17,224 bases of DNA from a bacterium (GTDB taxonomy: Bacteria; Verrucomicrobiota; Verrucomicrobiia; Chthoniobacterales; Terrimicrobiaceae): positions 1 through 17,224 of the forward strand of contig RFZT01000019.1 of the NCBI GenBank assembly GCA_009920585.1. The letters run 5' to 3'. A program made the translations under genes and the position numbers. The notes under the pieces were generated by a model, which worked only from the letters and a program-made list of their open reading frames with translations, had not been told where the DNA came from and did not search any database. Below, piece by piece: positions 1 through 7,516 of the stretch (the stretch's first letter is position 1; each line of letters begins with the position of its first letter).

Positions 1-1314
1 CAACTTGGCTACGCTCCAGATTCTTGGGACGCTTTATTAGAGCACCTCCGTGGCTGTCGATTCTCCGATGGGGAGATCATGCTGAGCGGGCTGGCCTCCT
101 CGAAAGAGGATAGGACTGGAGATAGAATTTATAGTCGATTCCGCCACCGTGTCATGTTTCCGATACGTAATGATTACGGCGAGGTTATCGCATTTAGCGG
201 GCGCACACTGGAGTCAGATCCAAAAGCGGCCAAATATGTGAACTCGCCGGAGACGGCTCTTTTTACAAAGGGGAAGGTGCTCTACGGATTGGATAAATCG
301 AAGCGCGATCTCATTGAGAAAAACACGGCCATCGTTTGCGAAGGGCAGTTGGATCTTATCTCGGCCTATGAGGCAGGTATTCGCCACGTGATCGCCCCAC
401 AAGGCACGGCGTTCACCTCAGATCAGGCCCGTCTTTTGAGGCGATATGTGGAAACGGTGCTTCTGTGTTTCGACTCAGACACGGCTGGAAAAAAAGCCAC
501 TTCGAGTTCACTGCCATCGCTTCTTTCACAGGGTTTGAGCGTTAAGGTCGTTGTACTGCCTGCGGGCGAAGATCCCGATTCTCTTATTCGTCGGAATGGC
601 GCCGCTGCCTTTCTGGCACTGGTTGAAAAGGCGGCCGATTATTTTGACCACAGCTTAGAGGAGGCGGTCCTAAGCGGAGAATTGAATACCCCCGCCGGAA
701 AATCCAAGCTCGTGCGCCACATCGCCCCGCCGCTCGCATTGGTGCAAGACGCTGTGCTTCGGGAGGCGATCCTTGGTCGCATTTCATCAAGGCTCTCGCT
801 TCCCCACGCCGTGATCAGGTCAGCCATGAAGGCGCCGAGTCAGGACACCGGCAACGAAGGAGGAGTGGTTCCCCTCGATGAGCCGGTTCAAAAAATCACG
901 CTTTCGGCAGGGATGCATATGCTTTGCCAGATCGCGCTAGCCAGCTCTGAAGTGCGGGAGTGGCTGCGTGCTCAAGCTCCCGCCGCTTCATTTGAGCCCG
1001 GCGGCGCTTTGGTGGACAAACTCACCCAAGCCGAATTTGATGGAGGCACCCTCCCGTCCTCACTTCTCTCAACACTGAGCGCGTCGGAGGAGCGCACCCT
1101 GTCATCGCTCGACACGCGTCGTCCTATGCCAGCTCCTCTCGATCGCGCCAAACTGACATGGCAGGGGCTTGTCATCCAGCAACTCACCCAAAAGATGGAA
1201 GGGCTGAAAAGTCAACTCGTCGATCCATCCGTTCCTGTGGGCGAAAGAGAAAAAATTCAAAAACAAATACTTGACCTTAAAATCCGTGTGGCAGATGTTC
1301 AGCGGCCCTTTTGA
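1..1314 (+). CDS. dnaG: DNA primase DnaG (5' end cut off by the window)
   Basis: DnaG makes the RNA primers for replication, working with the replicative helicase. The reading frame is open from base 1, upstream of the first internal ATG at 79, so about 437 codons of a roughly 600-residue protein are present; the N-terminal zinc-binding domain lies outside. Visible parts are the RNA-polymerase core (RFRHRVMFPIRN and SGRTL, then YVNSPETALFTKG) and the TOPRIM metal site. The acidic EGxxD motif reads EGQLD (340-354; EGYMD in E. coli) and the second motif reads FDSDTAG (about 469-489; usually DGDxAG), so all the acidic ligands are kept. The last roughly 200 residues form the variable helicase-interaction region and are poorly conserved. 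rpoD follows after 21 bp on the same strand, recalling the dnaG-rpoD part of the macromolecular synthesis operon. Confidence 0.96.
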   Translation, partial: QLGYAPDSWDALLEHLRGCRFSDGEIMLSGLASSKEDRTGDRIYSRFRHRVMFPIRNDYGEVIAFSGRTLESDPKAAKYVNSPETALFTKGKVLYGLDKSKRDLIEKNTAIVCEGQLDLISAYEAGIRHVIAPQGTAFTSDQARLLRRYVETVLLCFDSDTAGKKATSSSLPSLLSQGLSVKVVVLPAGEDPDSLIRRNGAAAFLALVEKAADYFDHSLEEAVLSGELNTPAGKSKLVRHIAPPLALVQDAVLREAILGRISSRLSLPHAVIRSAMKAPSQDTGNEGGVVPLDEPVQKITLSAGMHMLCQIALASSEVREWLRAQAPAASFEPGGALVDKLTQAEFDGGTLPSSLLSTLSASEERTLSSLDTRRPMPAPLDRAKLTWQGLVIQQLTQKMEGLKSQLVDPSVPVGEREKIQKQILDLKIRVADVQRPF

Positions 1315-1335
1315 ACTGGCCTAATTGAAAGCAGC

Positions 1336-3627
1336 TTGAAAACTAAAAACACCTCTTCGAAGAGCCAATCCCGCTTGGCACCTAAATCCAAATCAAAAAC
1401 TCCGTCCGCGAAGGCTTCCAAGCCGGCGGGGGCAAAAGTGAAGCCTGCGAAACAGGTTAAGCCTGCCGCGAAGGTTGCTGCTAAGAAGCCGCTTCCGTCA
1501 AAGCCAAAGCCCAAAGCCGCAGCGAAACGGCCTGTATCGAAAAAGCCGCTTCCTCCGTCCAAAAAGGTCGTTCCTGTCAAAAAAGCGCTTCCGAAGAAAC
1601 CTGCTTCGAAAACCGCAGCCAAGCCCGCGCCCAAAGTTGCCGCCAAGAAGCCTGCGCCGAAAGCGGCAGCCAAGCCCGCGTCCAAAGTCGCAACCAAGCC
1701 TGCAACGAAAGTCGCAGCTAAGCCTACGCCCAAAGTTGCTGCCAAGAAGCCTGCACCGAAAGCGGCAGCCAAGCCCGCGTCCAAAGCGGCAGCCAAGCCC
1801 GCGTCCAAAGTCGCAGCCAAGCCCGCGTCGAAAGCCGCTGCCAAGCCCGCGTCGAAAGCCGCTGCCAAGTCTTCAACCAAAGTGGGCAAGCTTCCTGAGG
1901 AACCGACTTTCAACAAAAAACCCGCTCTCACTAGCAAGCAAATCGCCAAGGAAACCAAGGCGGCCAAGGCGTTGCTTTTCGCAGCCCCTTCGTCTGGGCC
2001 GCTCGACATACCTAAGCTGATTCAGGATAAAGTCCGTGAGTTGATTAAGCTCGCAAAAGAGCAAGGTTATGTCACTTTTGAAGATCTGGATGAGCATCTG
2101 CCAGAAGGGGTTAATAATCCCGACCACATCGATGCGATCATCACCCAACTTCGTGGCGTCGAGATTGAGATAATCGACTCTTCGGATGTGGATCGCGTCA
2201 AAGAAGTTCGCAAAGACAACGAAGAAGAAGAGGAGAAGGAAGAGAAAGCCGACTCTAAACTCGATATTCTCGATGATCCAGTACGTATGTATCTTAAGCA
2301 GATGGGGCAAGTTCCCCTTCTGACCCGTGAGCAGGAGGTAGAAATTTCCAAGCGCATCGAAGATGCGGAGCTTAAAGTTCAGGAGTTGCTATATGGTTTT
2401 GGATTTGTAGCTCGCGCCCACATTGATCTCGCCCAGAAGCTCATGGACCAACGTGAGCGTTTCGATCGGGTCATTCTCGATAAAAAGATCGAGAGTCGCG
2501 AGAGATACATGAAGTTGCTTCCGCGTCTATGTCAGCAGGTCAAGCGCCAGACGGATGCCGTTTCCCGCATTTACGCCGACCTCATGCTGACCAGCGGGCC
2601 TGCGGTGGAGAAACGCAAAAAATTTGAGCGGTCCCTTCAGACCCTTCAGAATCTTTACCCCAAATTTTTCTACAAACAAAAAATCATCGAAGACTTTGTT
2701 CAGTTGGTGGACGACAATCATCGTGCGCTGCAAAATGTTCAGAAGGAGCTCGCCAAACACGCGAAAGATCCAAGTCCGAAACTCCGTCGCCAGCATACAG
2801 CGGAGGTAAAAGAAATGCAGAAGCGTTTCTGGCTTTCTCCGGCAGAGTTGACGACCAACCATGACCAACTCAAGCTTTGGCACCGCCGCGCATTGAAGGC
2901 GAAAACGGAAATGGTGGAGGCCAACCTTCGGCTCGTGATTTCGATCGCAAAAAAATACACCAACCGAGGCCTCTCCTTCCTTGATCTGATTCAAGAAGGC
3001 AACATGGGTCTCATGAAGGCGGTCGAGAAGTTTGAGTACCGTAGAGGATACAAATTTTCCACATACGCGACATGGTGGATTCGCCAAGCGATCACACGCT
3101 CGATTGCCGACCAAGCCCGCACCATTCGTATTCCGGTGCACATGATCGAAACGATCAACAAGCTCATCCGCGTACAGAAGCAACTCGTTCAAGAGTACGG
3201 TCGGGAACCCTCCCCAGAGGAAATCTCCGACGAAATTCAGCTTCCCGTCGAGCGCGTGCGTGCCGTTCTCAAGATGGCCCAGCAACCTATCTCGCTTCAA
3301 GCGCCTGTGGGTGATAGCGACGACACCAGCTTCGGTGATTTCATCGAGGACAAAGGTGCCGACAATCCCGCCGATATGGCGGCGATCGTTTTGCTGAAGG
3401 ATAAAATTAAAGATGTCCTCGACAGTCTCACCGAGCGTGAGCGTCAGGTCTTGGAGCAACGCTTCGGCCTAGTGGACGGCTACAGTCGCACGCTGGAAGA
3501 GGTGGGTCGCCAATTTAAAGTTACACGTGAGCGTATCCGCCAAATTGAGGCCAAGGCCCTTCGCAAGATGCGTCATCCAACCCGCATACGCCAGTTGGAA
3601 GGTTTCCTTGATGCCCACGAGGTCTAA
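1336..3627 (+). CDS. rpoD: Primary sigma-70 factor RpoD with a histone H1-like N-terminal tail
   Basis: This is the housekeeping sigma factor that directs RNA polymerase to most promoters. Of 763 residues, about 1-185 are a Lys/Ala/Pro/Ser low-complexity tail. Then come region 1.1 (about 224-285), an acidic linker (295-305), region 1.2 (DPVRMYLKQMGQVPLLT, from 314), a non-conserved insert (350-520), region 2 (524-597, with STYATWWIRQAITRSI for -10 recognition and melting), region 3 (605-685, including GDFIED) and region 4 with its helix-turn-helix (VTRERIRQIEAKAL, about 729-742). E. coli RpoD is 613 residues; the excess is the basic tail. The TTG at 1336 is the first usual start after the in-frame dnaG stop, and no ATG follows until region 1.2. 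A GTG at 1882 would give a tail-less protein, but repeat copies in the tail differ mostly at synonymous sites, which suggests the tail is translated. Confidence 0.96.
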   Translation: MKTKNTSSKSQSRLAPKSKSKTPSAKASKPAGAKVKPAKQVKPAAKVAAKKPLPSKPKPKAAAKRPVSKKPLPPSKKVVPVKKALPKKPASKTAAKPAPKVAAKKPAPKAAAKPASKVATKPATKVAAKPTPKVAAKKPAPKAAAKPASKAAAKPASKVAAKPASKAAAKPASKAAAKSSTKVGKLPEEPTFNKKPALTSKQIAKETKAAKALLFAAPSSGPLDIPKLIQDKVRELIKLAKEQGYVTFEDLDEHLPEGVNNPDHIDAIITQLRGVEIEIIDSSDVDRVKEVRKDNEEEEEKEEKADSKLDILDDPVRMYLKQMGQVPLLTREQEVEISKRIEDAELKVQELLYGFGFVARAHIDLAQKLMDQRERFDRVILDKKIESRERYMKLLPRLCQQVKRQTDAVSRIYADLMLTSGPAVEKRKKFERSLQTLQNLYPKFFYKQKIIEDFVQLVDDNHRALQNVQKELAKHAKDPSPKLRRQHTAEVKEMQKRFWLSPAELTTNHDQLKLWHRRALKAKTEMVEANLRLVISIAKKYTNRGLSFLDLIQEGNMGLMKAVEKFEYRRGYKFSTYATWWIRQAITRSIADQARTIRIPVHMIETINKLIRVQKQLVQEYGREPSPEEISDEIQLPVERVRAVLKMAQQPISLQAPVGDSDDTSFGDFIEDKGADNPADMAAIVLLKDKIKDVLDSLTERERQVLEQRFGLVDGYSRTLEEVGRQFKVTRERIRQIEAKALRKMRHPTRIRQLEGFLDAHEV
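1642..1866 (+). repeat. Coding tandem repeats in the RpoD basic tail
   Basis: A 24-bp unit encodes variants of KPASKAAA. Four uninterrupted copies run from 1771 to 1866 (KPASK followed by AAA, VAA, AAA, AAA). A longer unit of about 99 bp containing KKPAPKAAAKPASK is present twice, starting at 1642 and 1741. Copies differ mainly at third codon positions (for example AAG/AAA, GCC/GCA/GCT), so the repeats are old enough to have drifted while the protein pattern was kept. Such arrays can change length by slippage or recombination without breaking the frame, because every unit is a multiple of three. Confidence 0.85.
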
Positions 3628-3669
3628 GTTTTTTCGCAACTTTTCAGCTAAGCTGGGGTTTGATTCATT

Positions 3670-4011
3670 GTGAAACAAGAACCGATTGAAAATGACGCCC
3701 TATGGAGGGCGTTGGGTGAGGCGACACCGCCCTTGGTATCGCCTTTTTTTGCTAGGAATGTTTTGCGTGCAACGAGGCAGCAGAGTGGGCGTTCGGTTTT
3801 TCTACCGGCGGTTTTACTTCGTTGGCTCGGCGCCCTCGCGTTTTCGTGTGTGACAGTCGGTTTTTTTGTCTCGCTGGCTCATTATCCCCAGCATGAAAGC
3901 CGAGATTTAGTATCCGTGGAGATTTTCGACATCGCCGCTGGGCTCAATGAACTCGCGCCAGTGCCGGAAATCACGTTGGCCTCACTTGCCTTCCAAGACG
4001 GAGGGTTTTAG
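3670..4011 (+). CDS. Small single-pass membrane protein downstream of rpoD, unknown function
   Basis: This is a 113-residue protein I cannot place in a named family. It has a polar N-terminal part of about 40 residues containing DALWRALGEATPP and SPFFARNVLR, one hydrophobic segment (about 44-71), and a tail of about 40 residues with few charges. That shape resembles the small membrane partners often found beside sigma-factor genes, but here the adjacent sigma factor is the housekeeping one, so an anti-sigma role is only a guess. It starts with GTG at 3670, 42 bp after rpoD, with no convincing terminator between them, so co-transcription with rpoD is likely. Its last 30 bp overlap the 3' end of aat on the other strand. 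The coding call rests on the open frame, the position and the sensible membrane topology. Confidence 0.75.
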   Translation: MKQEPIENDALWRALGEATPPLVSPFFARNVLRATRQQSGRSVFLPAVLLRWLGALAFSCVTVGFFVSLAHYPQHESRDLVSVEIFDIAAGLNELAPVPEITLASLAFQDGGF

Positions 4012-4584
4012 TTCGAACTTTGCCTCGTGCTCGAGGGCTTGCTTGAGTCGCTCCTTGTATTCAGCGCGTGGAATTTCCCTAGCTCCGAAAGTGGCCAAAT
4101 GGGGGGTCACCCATTGCAGATCAAGAAGGGTGAAACTGCCTTTTTGCATCATCTCGACTAGGTAGCAGAGGGCGACTTTCGATGCGCCGCCCACTCGGTG
4201 GAACATGGATTCCCCGAAGAAGGCCGCGCCAATGCTCACGCCATAAAGTCCACCTGCGAGTTGGCCTTCCCTCCAGATCTCAACGGAGTGGGCATGACCA
4301 CCTCGATGCAGTTCCACATAGCTGTGAAAAATGCACTCATCGATCCAGGTTTCCTCACGGTCCGCGCAGGCGATCATCACTTCCTCGAAATTGGTATCCA
4401 CCCGAATTTCCCACAGCGGGTCGCGAAGCGTTTTTTTTGTGCCGTGGGGAATTCGGAATTCCTCAAGTGGGAGTATGCCGCGAGGATCCGGATCGTAGAG
4501 ACGGATTTCATCATCCATCGCCATGGGAAAAATCCCCTCGCGATAGAAATCCAGCAGCATCTCGGGTGGAATCATGTTTGCCAT
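3982..4584 (-). CDS. aat: Leucyl/phenylalanyl-tRNA-protein transferase Aat
   Basis: Aat transfers Leu or Phe from aminoacyl-tRNA to proteins with N-terminal Arg or Lys, marking them for ClpS/ClpAP degradation in the bacterial N-end rule pathway. At 200 residues it is somewhat shorter than E. coli Aat (234). Family landmarks appear in order: YREGIFPM (14-21), DPDPRGILPLEEF, TWIDECIFHSYVELHRGGHAHSVEIW, then GGLYGVSIGAAFFGESMF, ASKVALCYLVEMM and LLDLQWVTPHLATFGAREI. The start at 4584 leaves the usual short N-terminus ahead of the first motif. It is transcribed away from a small lipoprotein gene with only 29 bp between the two start codons, and it converges on the membrane-protein gene with a 30-bp overlap. 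The clp partners are not in the window. Confidence 0.95.
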   Translation of the reverse strand: MANMIPPEMLLDFYREGIFPMAMDDEIRLYDPDPRGILPLEEFRIPHGTKKTLRDPLWEIRVDTNFEEVMIACADREETWIDECIFHSYVELHRGGHAHSVEIWREGQLAGGLYGVSIGAAFFGESMFHRVGGASKVALCYLVEMMQKGSFTLLDLQWVTPHLATFGAREIPRAEYKERLKQALEHEAKFELKPSVLEGK

Positions 4585-4613
4585 GGCGGAGTGAATGATT
4601 ATGCTAGCGAGCT

Positions 4614-4790
4614 ATGAAAGGCGTGATCTTTTTTTTAATGCTTCTAACACCTGTTTTTTTAACCTCCTGCGCTGTTTCCGAGCAGAGTGTCGAAGACGTG
4701 GGTGATAAATTTCAAGAGGGTATTCAAGGGCGGGGCACAATCGTTCCTCACAATGCTACCACTGATTCCTTTGGACCCGAGTTCCGTTAA
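4614..4790 (+). CDS. Small predicted lipoprotein (58 residues) just upstream of guaA
   Basis: This short gene encodes MKGVIFFLMLLTPVFLTSCA and continues to a TAA at 4788-4790. The first 18 residues form a lipoprotein signal: a Lys at position 2, a hydrophobic core, and the lipobox LTSC with Cys19 as the residue that would be lipidated. The mature part is only about 40 residues and is polar (VEDVGDKFQEGIQGRGTIVP). It ends 8 bp before the guaA ATG, so the two are probably on one transcript. This resembles bacterial entericidin-like or other tiny envelope lipoproteins only in size and signal; I recognise no family. The well-formed lipobox, clean start and stop, and tight spacing support a real gene, with moderate confidence because of its length and the lack of a clear ribosome binding site. 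Confidence 0.68.
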   Translation: MKGVIFFLMLLTPVFLTSCAVSEQSVEDVGDKFQEGIQGRGTIVPHNATTDSFGPEFR

Positions 4791-4798
4791 TTCTTTTC

Positions 4799-6367
4799 AT
4801 GGCCACCAAACCTGCCGGGGATAAAATCCTCATTCTCGATTTCGGATCGCAATACACTCAAGTGATTGCCCGCCGCGTACGCGAGTGCCAAGTCTATTCC
4901 GAAATCATTCCTTACACGACCAAGGCCGCTGCCATAGCGAAGCTCAAACCCGCCGGAATCATTCTCTCGGGAGGCCCAGCCAGCGTTTACGCGCCGAAGG
5001 CGCCGCAGGTCGATCGCGCCATCTATAAACTCGGCATTCCCGTGCTCGGTATTTGCTACGGCATGCAGCTCATCGCTCACGGGCTCGGCGGCAAGGTAGA
5101 ACGCTCCACCGAGCGTGAGTATGGCCCTGGCAAGCTCAAGGGGGATCCCAAGTGCGCACTTTTCCACAAACTCCCTGCGACGCTGGATGTCTGGAATAGC
5201 CACGGTGATAAGATCACTCAGATGCCTGTCGGGTTTCGTCCACTTGGCCGAACGGAAAATTCCCCGCATGCCGTCATTGGCGACACCGACCGCAATATCT
5301 ACGGACTGCAGTTTCACCCCGAGGTCGTCCACACGCCGCGCGGAAGCGAGATTCTCGCGAACTTTGTTCACCGCATTTGTGGGTGCAAATCCAATTGGAC
5401 GATGGAATCCTTCATTGATCGCACGTGCCGCGAGATTCGCGAACAAGTGGGCGATGGACGTGTCATCTTGGGCTTGAGCGGCGGGGTTGATTCCTCCGTC
5501 GCAGCGGCCCTGATACACAAGGCCGTTGGCGACAAATTGACCTGTATCTTCGTCAATAACGGTCTTCTCCGAGCCAATGAGGCTGCTGCTGTGGAAAAAC
5601 TCTTTGCTGGGGAATTTCGTATTCGGATGCGCACGGTCGATGCCTCGGATCAGTTTCTCAAAAAGCTCAAAGGCGTCACCGATCCCGAAAAAAAGCGCAA
5701 GATCATCGGTGCGGAATTCATCAAAGTTTTTGAGGCCGCTGCGCGTGACCTCAAAAAGTCGGATCCCGGACACTACCGTTTCCTCGCGCAGGGAACTCTC
5801 TATCCCGATGTGATCGAGAGTGTGTCGATCTCCGGAAATCCGGCCGCTTTGATCAAGAGCCATCACAATGTGGGTGGTCTTCCCGAGCGCATGAAGTTTG
5901 AGCTTGTTGAGCCCCTTCGCCAGCTTTTCAAAGACGAAGTCCGTCGCGTCGGTGAGGAACTTGGACTCTCGAAAGAAATCGTCCATCGTCAGCCTTTCCC
6001 TGGCCCCGGTCTAGCCGTTCGAGTTCTCGGTGCGATTGATGCCGAGCGACTGCGGATCGTTCGCGAAGCCGATGCCATCGTCATCGATGAAATGAAATCA
6101 TCGGGCTGGTATTACAAAGTCTGGCAATCCTTCGCCGTTCTTCTGCCTGTTCGTTCAGTAGGCGTGATGGGCGATGAGCGCACCTATGATTTCACGATCG
6201 CTCTTCGTATCGTGAGTAGCCATGATGGCATGACGGCCGACTGGGTTCGGATGCCGCACGAGCTTCTCGCGCGGATTTCCGCTCGAGTGATCAATGAGGT
6301 CAAAGGCGTGAACCGAGTTTGCTACGATATCTCAAGTAAGCCGCCAGCCACGATCGAGTGGGAATAG
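4799..6367 (+). CDS. guaA: GMP synthase (glutamine-hydrolysing) GuaA
   Basis: GuaA converts XMP, ATP and glutamine to GMP, the last step of guanine nucleotide synthesis in the cytoplasm. The 522 residues match the usual length of about 515-525. The N-terminal class I glutamine amidotransferase domain shows LSGGPASVY (56-64), the nucleophile elbow GICYGMQ with Cys86, and the His/Glu pair in QFHPEVVHTPRG (His173, Glu175). The ATP-pyrophosphatase domain has its P-loop SGGVDSS at 227-233. The C-terminal dimerisation domain includes HRQPFPGPGLAVRVLG and ends in the typical PPATIEWE. All catalytic residues I can check are intact. It starts 8 bp after the small lipoprotein gene. purB, another purine gene, lies at the far end of the window but is not linked to it. 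Confidence 0.98.
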   Translation: MATKPAGDKILILDFGSQYTQVIARRVRECQVYSEIIPYTTKAAAIAKLKPAGIILSGGPASVYAPKAPQVDRAIYKLGIPVLGICYGMQLIAHGLGGKVERSTEREYGPGKLKGDPKCALFHKLPATLDVWNSHGDKITQMPVGFRPLGRTENSPHAVIGDTDRNIYGLQFHPEVVHTPRGSEILANFVHRICGCKSNWTMESFIDRTCREIREQVGDGRVILGLSGGVDSSVAAALIHKAVGDKLTCIFVNNGLLRANEAAAVEKLFAGEFRIRMRTVDASDQFLKKLKGVTDPEKKRKIIGAEFIKVFEAAARDLKKSDPGHYRFLAQGTLYPDVIESVSISGNPAALIKSHHNVGGLPERMKFELVEPLRQLFKDEVRRVGEELGLSKEIVHRQPFPGPGLAVRVLGAIDAERLRIVREADAIVIDEMKSSGWYYKVWQSFAVLLPVRSVGVMGDERTYDFTIALRIVSSHDGMTADWVRMPHELLARISARVINEVKGVNRVCYDISSKPPATIEWE

Positions 6368-6583
6368 GAGAGGCGACAGGGCTTAAAGGAGCCCTAAAAA
6401 GACAGGTGTGAATTCAACTTCACCCCGTCAAAGAGTCCCTTGTCCGTCAGTTTAAAGGCCGGACTCCTTTCGCGGGTGTATTGAAACGCCTCTATTTTAG
6501 TGGGGGGAGGTCTTCGGTGATGTCCTCATTACACGCAATCGGCCTTGCCAGCGTTGCGAGCGGGTGGTTTCGTAGATCGTAGA
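6368..6583. other. guaA-aroE intergenic region with weak dyads and an antisense fragment
   Basis: These 216 bp hold no complete gene. A 6-bp dyad (AGGGCT at 6378-6383, AGCCCT at 6390-6395) follows guaA but has A residues, not T residues, on its 3' side, so it is not a standard terminator for guaA. A second, bulged dyad pairs 6430-6438 with 6461-6470 (AGTCC/GGACT core). The minus strand carries a 43-codon open frame described separately. No convincing promoter for aroE was seen. Confidence 0.5.
6394..6525 (-). pseudogene. Possible 3' remnant of a gene, antisense in the guaA-aroE gap
   Basis: Read on the minus strand, an open frame of 43 codons ends at a TAG (6394-6396) and is preceded by an in-frame TGA (6526-6528). 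It includes KIEAFQYTRERSPAF and ends in GVKLNSHLSF. It has no usable start codon near its 5' end; the only GTG and TTG lie in the last third. The amino-acid mix looks protein-like and the terminal Phe is reminiscent of outer-membrane barrel proteins, but I cannot name a parent family. It may be the surviving tail of a deleted gene, or chance. The evidence is composition only. Confidence 0.25.
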
Positions 6584-7516
6584 ATGGTGACACCGGACAT
6601 ATTTTCCGCAGAAGACCTAGTCTCAACCCCGGCCATATTCGCGGGCTTCGAGCCTCCTGTGCGTCTGGCTGTGATCGGCGATCCCGTAGCCCACTCAAGG
6701 TCGCCCGGCTTTCAAAATGCCGCTCTCCGCGCCTGCGGCATTCGGGCCGCATACACACGTCTTCATGTTCCTCCCTCGCGGTTCACTGAGGTGCTTCGTG
6801 CCCTTCCTGCCGCTGGTTTTCTGGGAGCGAATGTGACGATCCCCCACAAGGCTTCCGCTCTGGCTGGGGTGGATGTGGCCGATGCTTACGCGCGCGCTTC
6901 GGGCAGTGTGAATACGATCGTTGTCAACGGTGACAAGCTTCATGGATTCAATACAGACGGGCCTGGGCTCTCACGAGCGATTCGTGAGGAGTTTTCCCTC
7001 GATCTGCGTGATCTGCGCGTTGTTCTTCTCGGGGCCGGTGGCGGGGCTGGACGCGCGATCGCGGTTCAATGCGCGATGGAGCGGTGTGCTCGTCTGGTTC
7101 TGGTGAATCGAACACTCGAAAAGGCACGACTCTTGGCAGCTGAGCTTGCGCCCTATTTTCTCTCCGAGCGACTTTCCGGAGCTGTGGATCGATTGGTTGC
7201 GATTCCGTTTGAGGAAGAAGATCTGAGGCGTGAGTTGGAAAATGCCGACATCGTTATCAACGCCACCTCGCTTGGAATGAAACGATCCGATGCGCCCGTG
7301 ATCCCGGCCTCGCTCCTCACTCCCAACCTGCTCGTTTACGATGCGGTTTACACGCGGGGTGGATCGAGATTGCTTGAGGATGCCGCTGCCGTAGGAGCGC
7401 GTGGAGCTAACGGTCTTGGAATGCTCCTCCACCAAGGGGCCCTTGCTTTTGAAATTTGGTTCAACCGCCCGGCCCCTCTCGAAGAGATGCGGCGGGCTCT
7501 CCTTGCTGATTTATGA
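6584..7516 (+). CDS. aroE: Shikimate dehydrogenase AroE
   Basis: AroE reduces 3-dehydroshikimate to shikimate with NADPH in the pathway to aromatic amino acids. Counting from the ATG at 6584 the protein has 310 residues, slightly longer than the E. coli enzyme (272) because of about 25 extra N-terminal residues. Visible motifs are the shikimate-binding IGDPVAHSRSP (31-41), GANVTIPHK with the catalytic Lys89, GFNTDGPG with Asp125, the dinucleotide loop LLGAGGGAGRA (148-158), NRTLEKA, VINATSLGM, and YDAVYTRGGSRLLEDA followed by GANGLGMLLHQGA. A TTG at 6545 in the same frame would add 13 residues, but the ATG is preferred because the extension is not conserved-looking. Its stop overlaps the start of the following membrane-protein gene. 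Confidence 0.95.
   Translation: MVTPDIFSAEDLVSTPAIFAGFEPPVRLAVIGDPVAHSRSPGFQNAALRACGIRAAYTRLHVPPSRFTEVLRALPAAGFLGANVTIPHKASALAGVDVADAYARASGSVNTIVVNGDKLHGFNTDGPGLSRAIREEFSLDLRDLRVVLLGAGGGAGRAIAVQCAMERCARLVLVNRTLEKARLLAAELAPYFLSERLSGAVDRLVAIPFEEEDLRRELENADIVINATSLGMKRSDAPVIPASLLTPNLLVYDAVYTRGGSRLLEDAAAVGARGANGLGMLLHQGALAFEIWFNRPAPLEEMRRALLADL

Noticed and set aside
1642..1866. The repeat array as a possible CRISPR or intergenic satellite.
   Set aside because: Units are contiguous, 24 bp, without spacers, and lie in-frame within a coding region.
1299..2009. A 236-codon Ala/Gly/Leu-rich minus-strand frame and a 181-codon Arg-rich plus-strand frame over the rpoD tail.
   Set aside because: Both are products of reading the Lys/Ala/Pro repeats in other frames. 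The repeats are in phase with the sigma-factor frame.
2527..3459. A 310-codon open frame antisense to rpoD.
   Set aside because: It mirrors the conserved sigma-70 regions 2-4; no family motif is visible in the antisense product.
3628..3669. Small palindrome CAGCTAAGCTG between rpoD and the next gene as a terminator.
   Set aside because: The dyad has a one-base loop and no following T-run, so it cannot act as an intrinsic terminator.
4787..5986. A 399-codon open frame antisense to guaA.
   Set aside because: guaA is intact with all motifs on the plus strand. The antisense frame is open because of guaA's codon pattern and has no recognisable domain or upstream signal.
6378..6400. Dyad AGGGCT/AGCCCT after guaA as a terminator.
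   Set aside because: It is followed by A residues on the plus strand, the T-run is on the wrong side, and the stem is only 6 bp.
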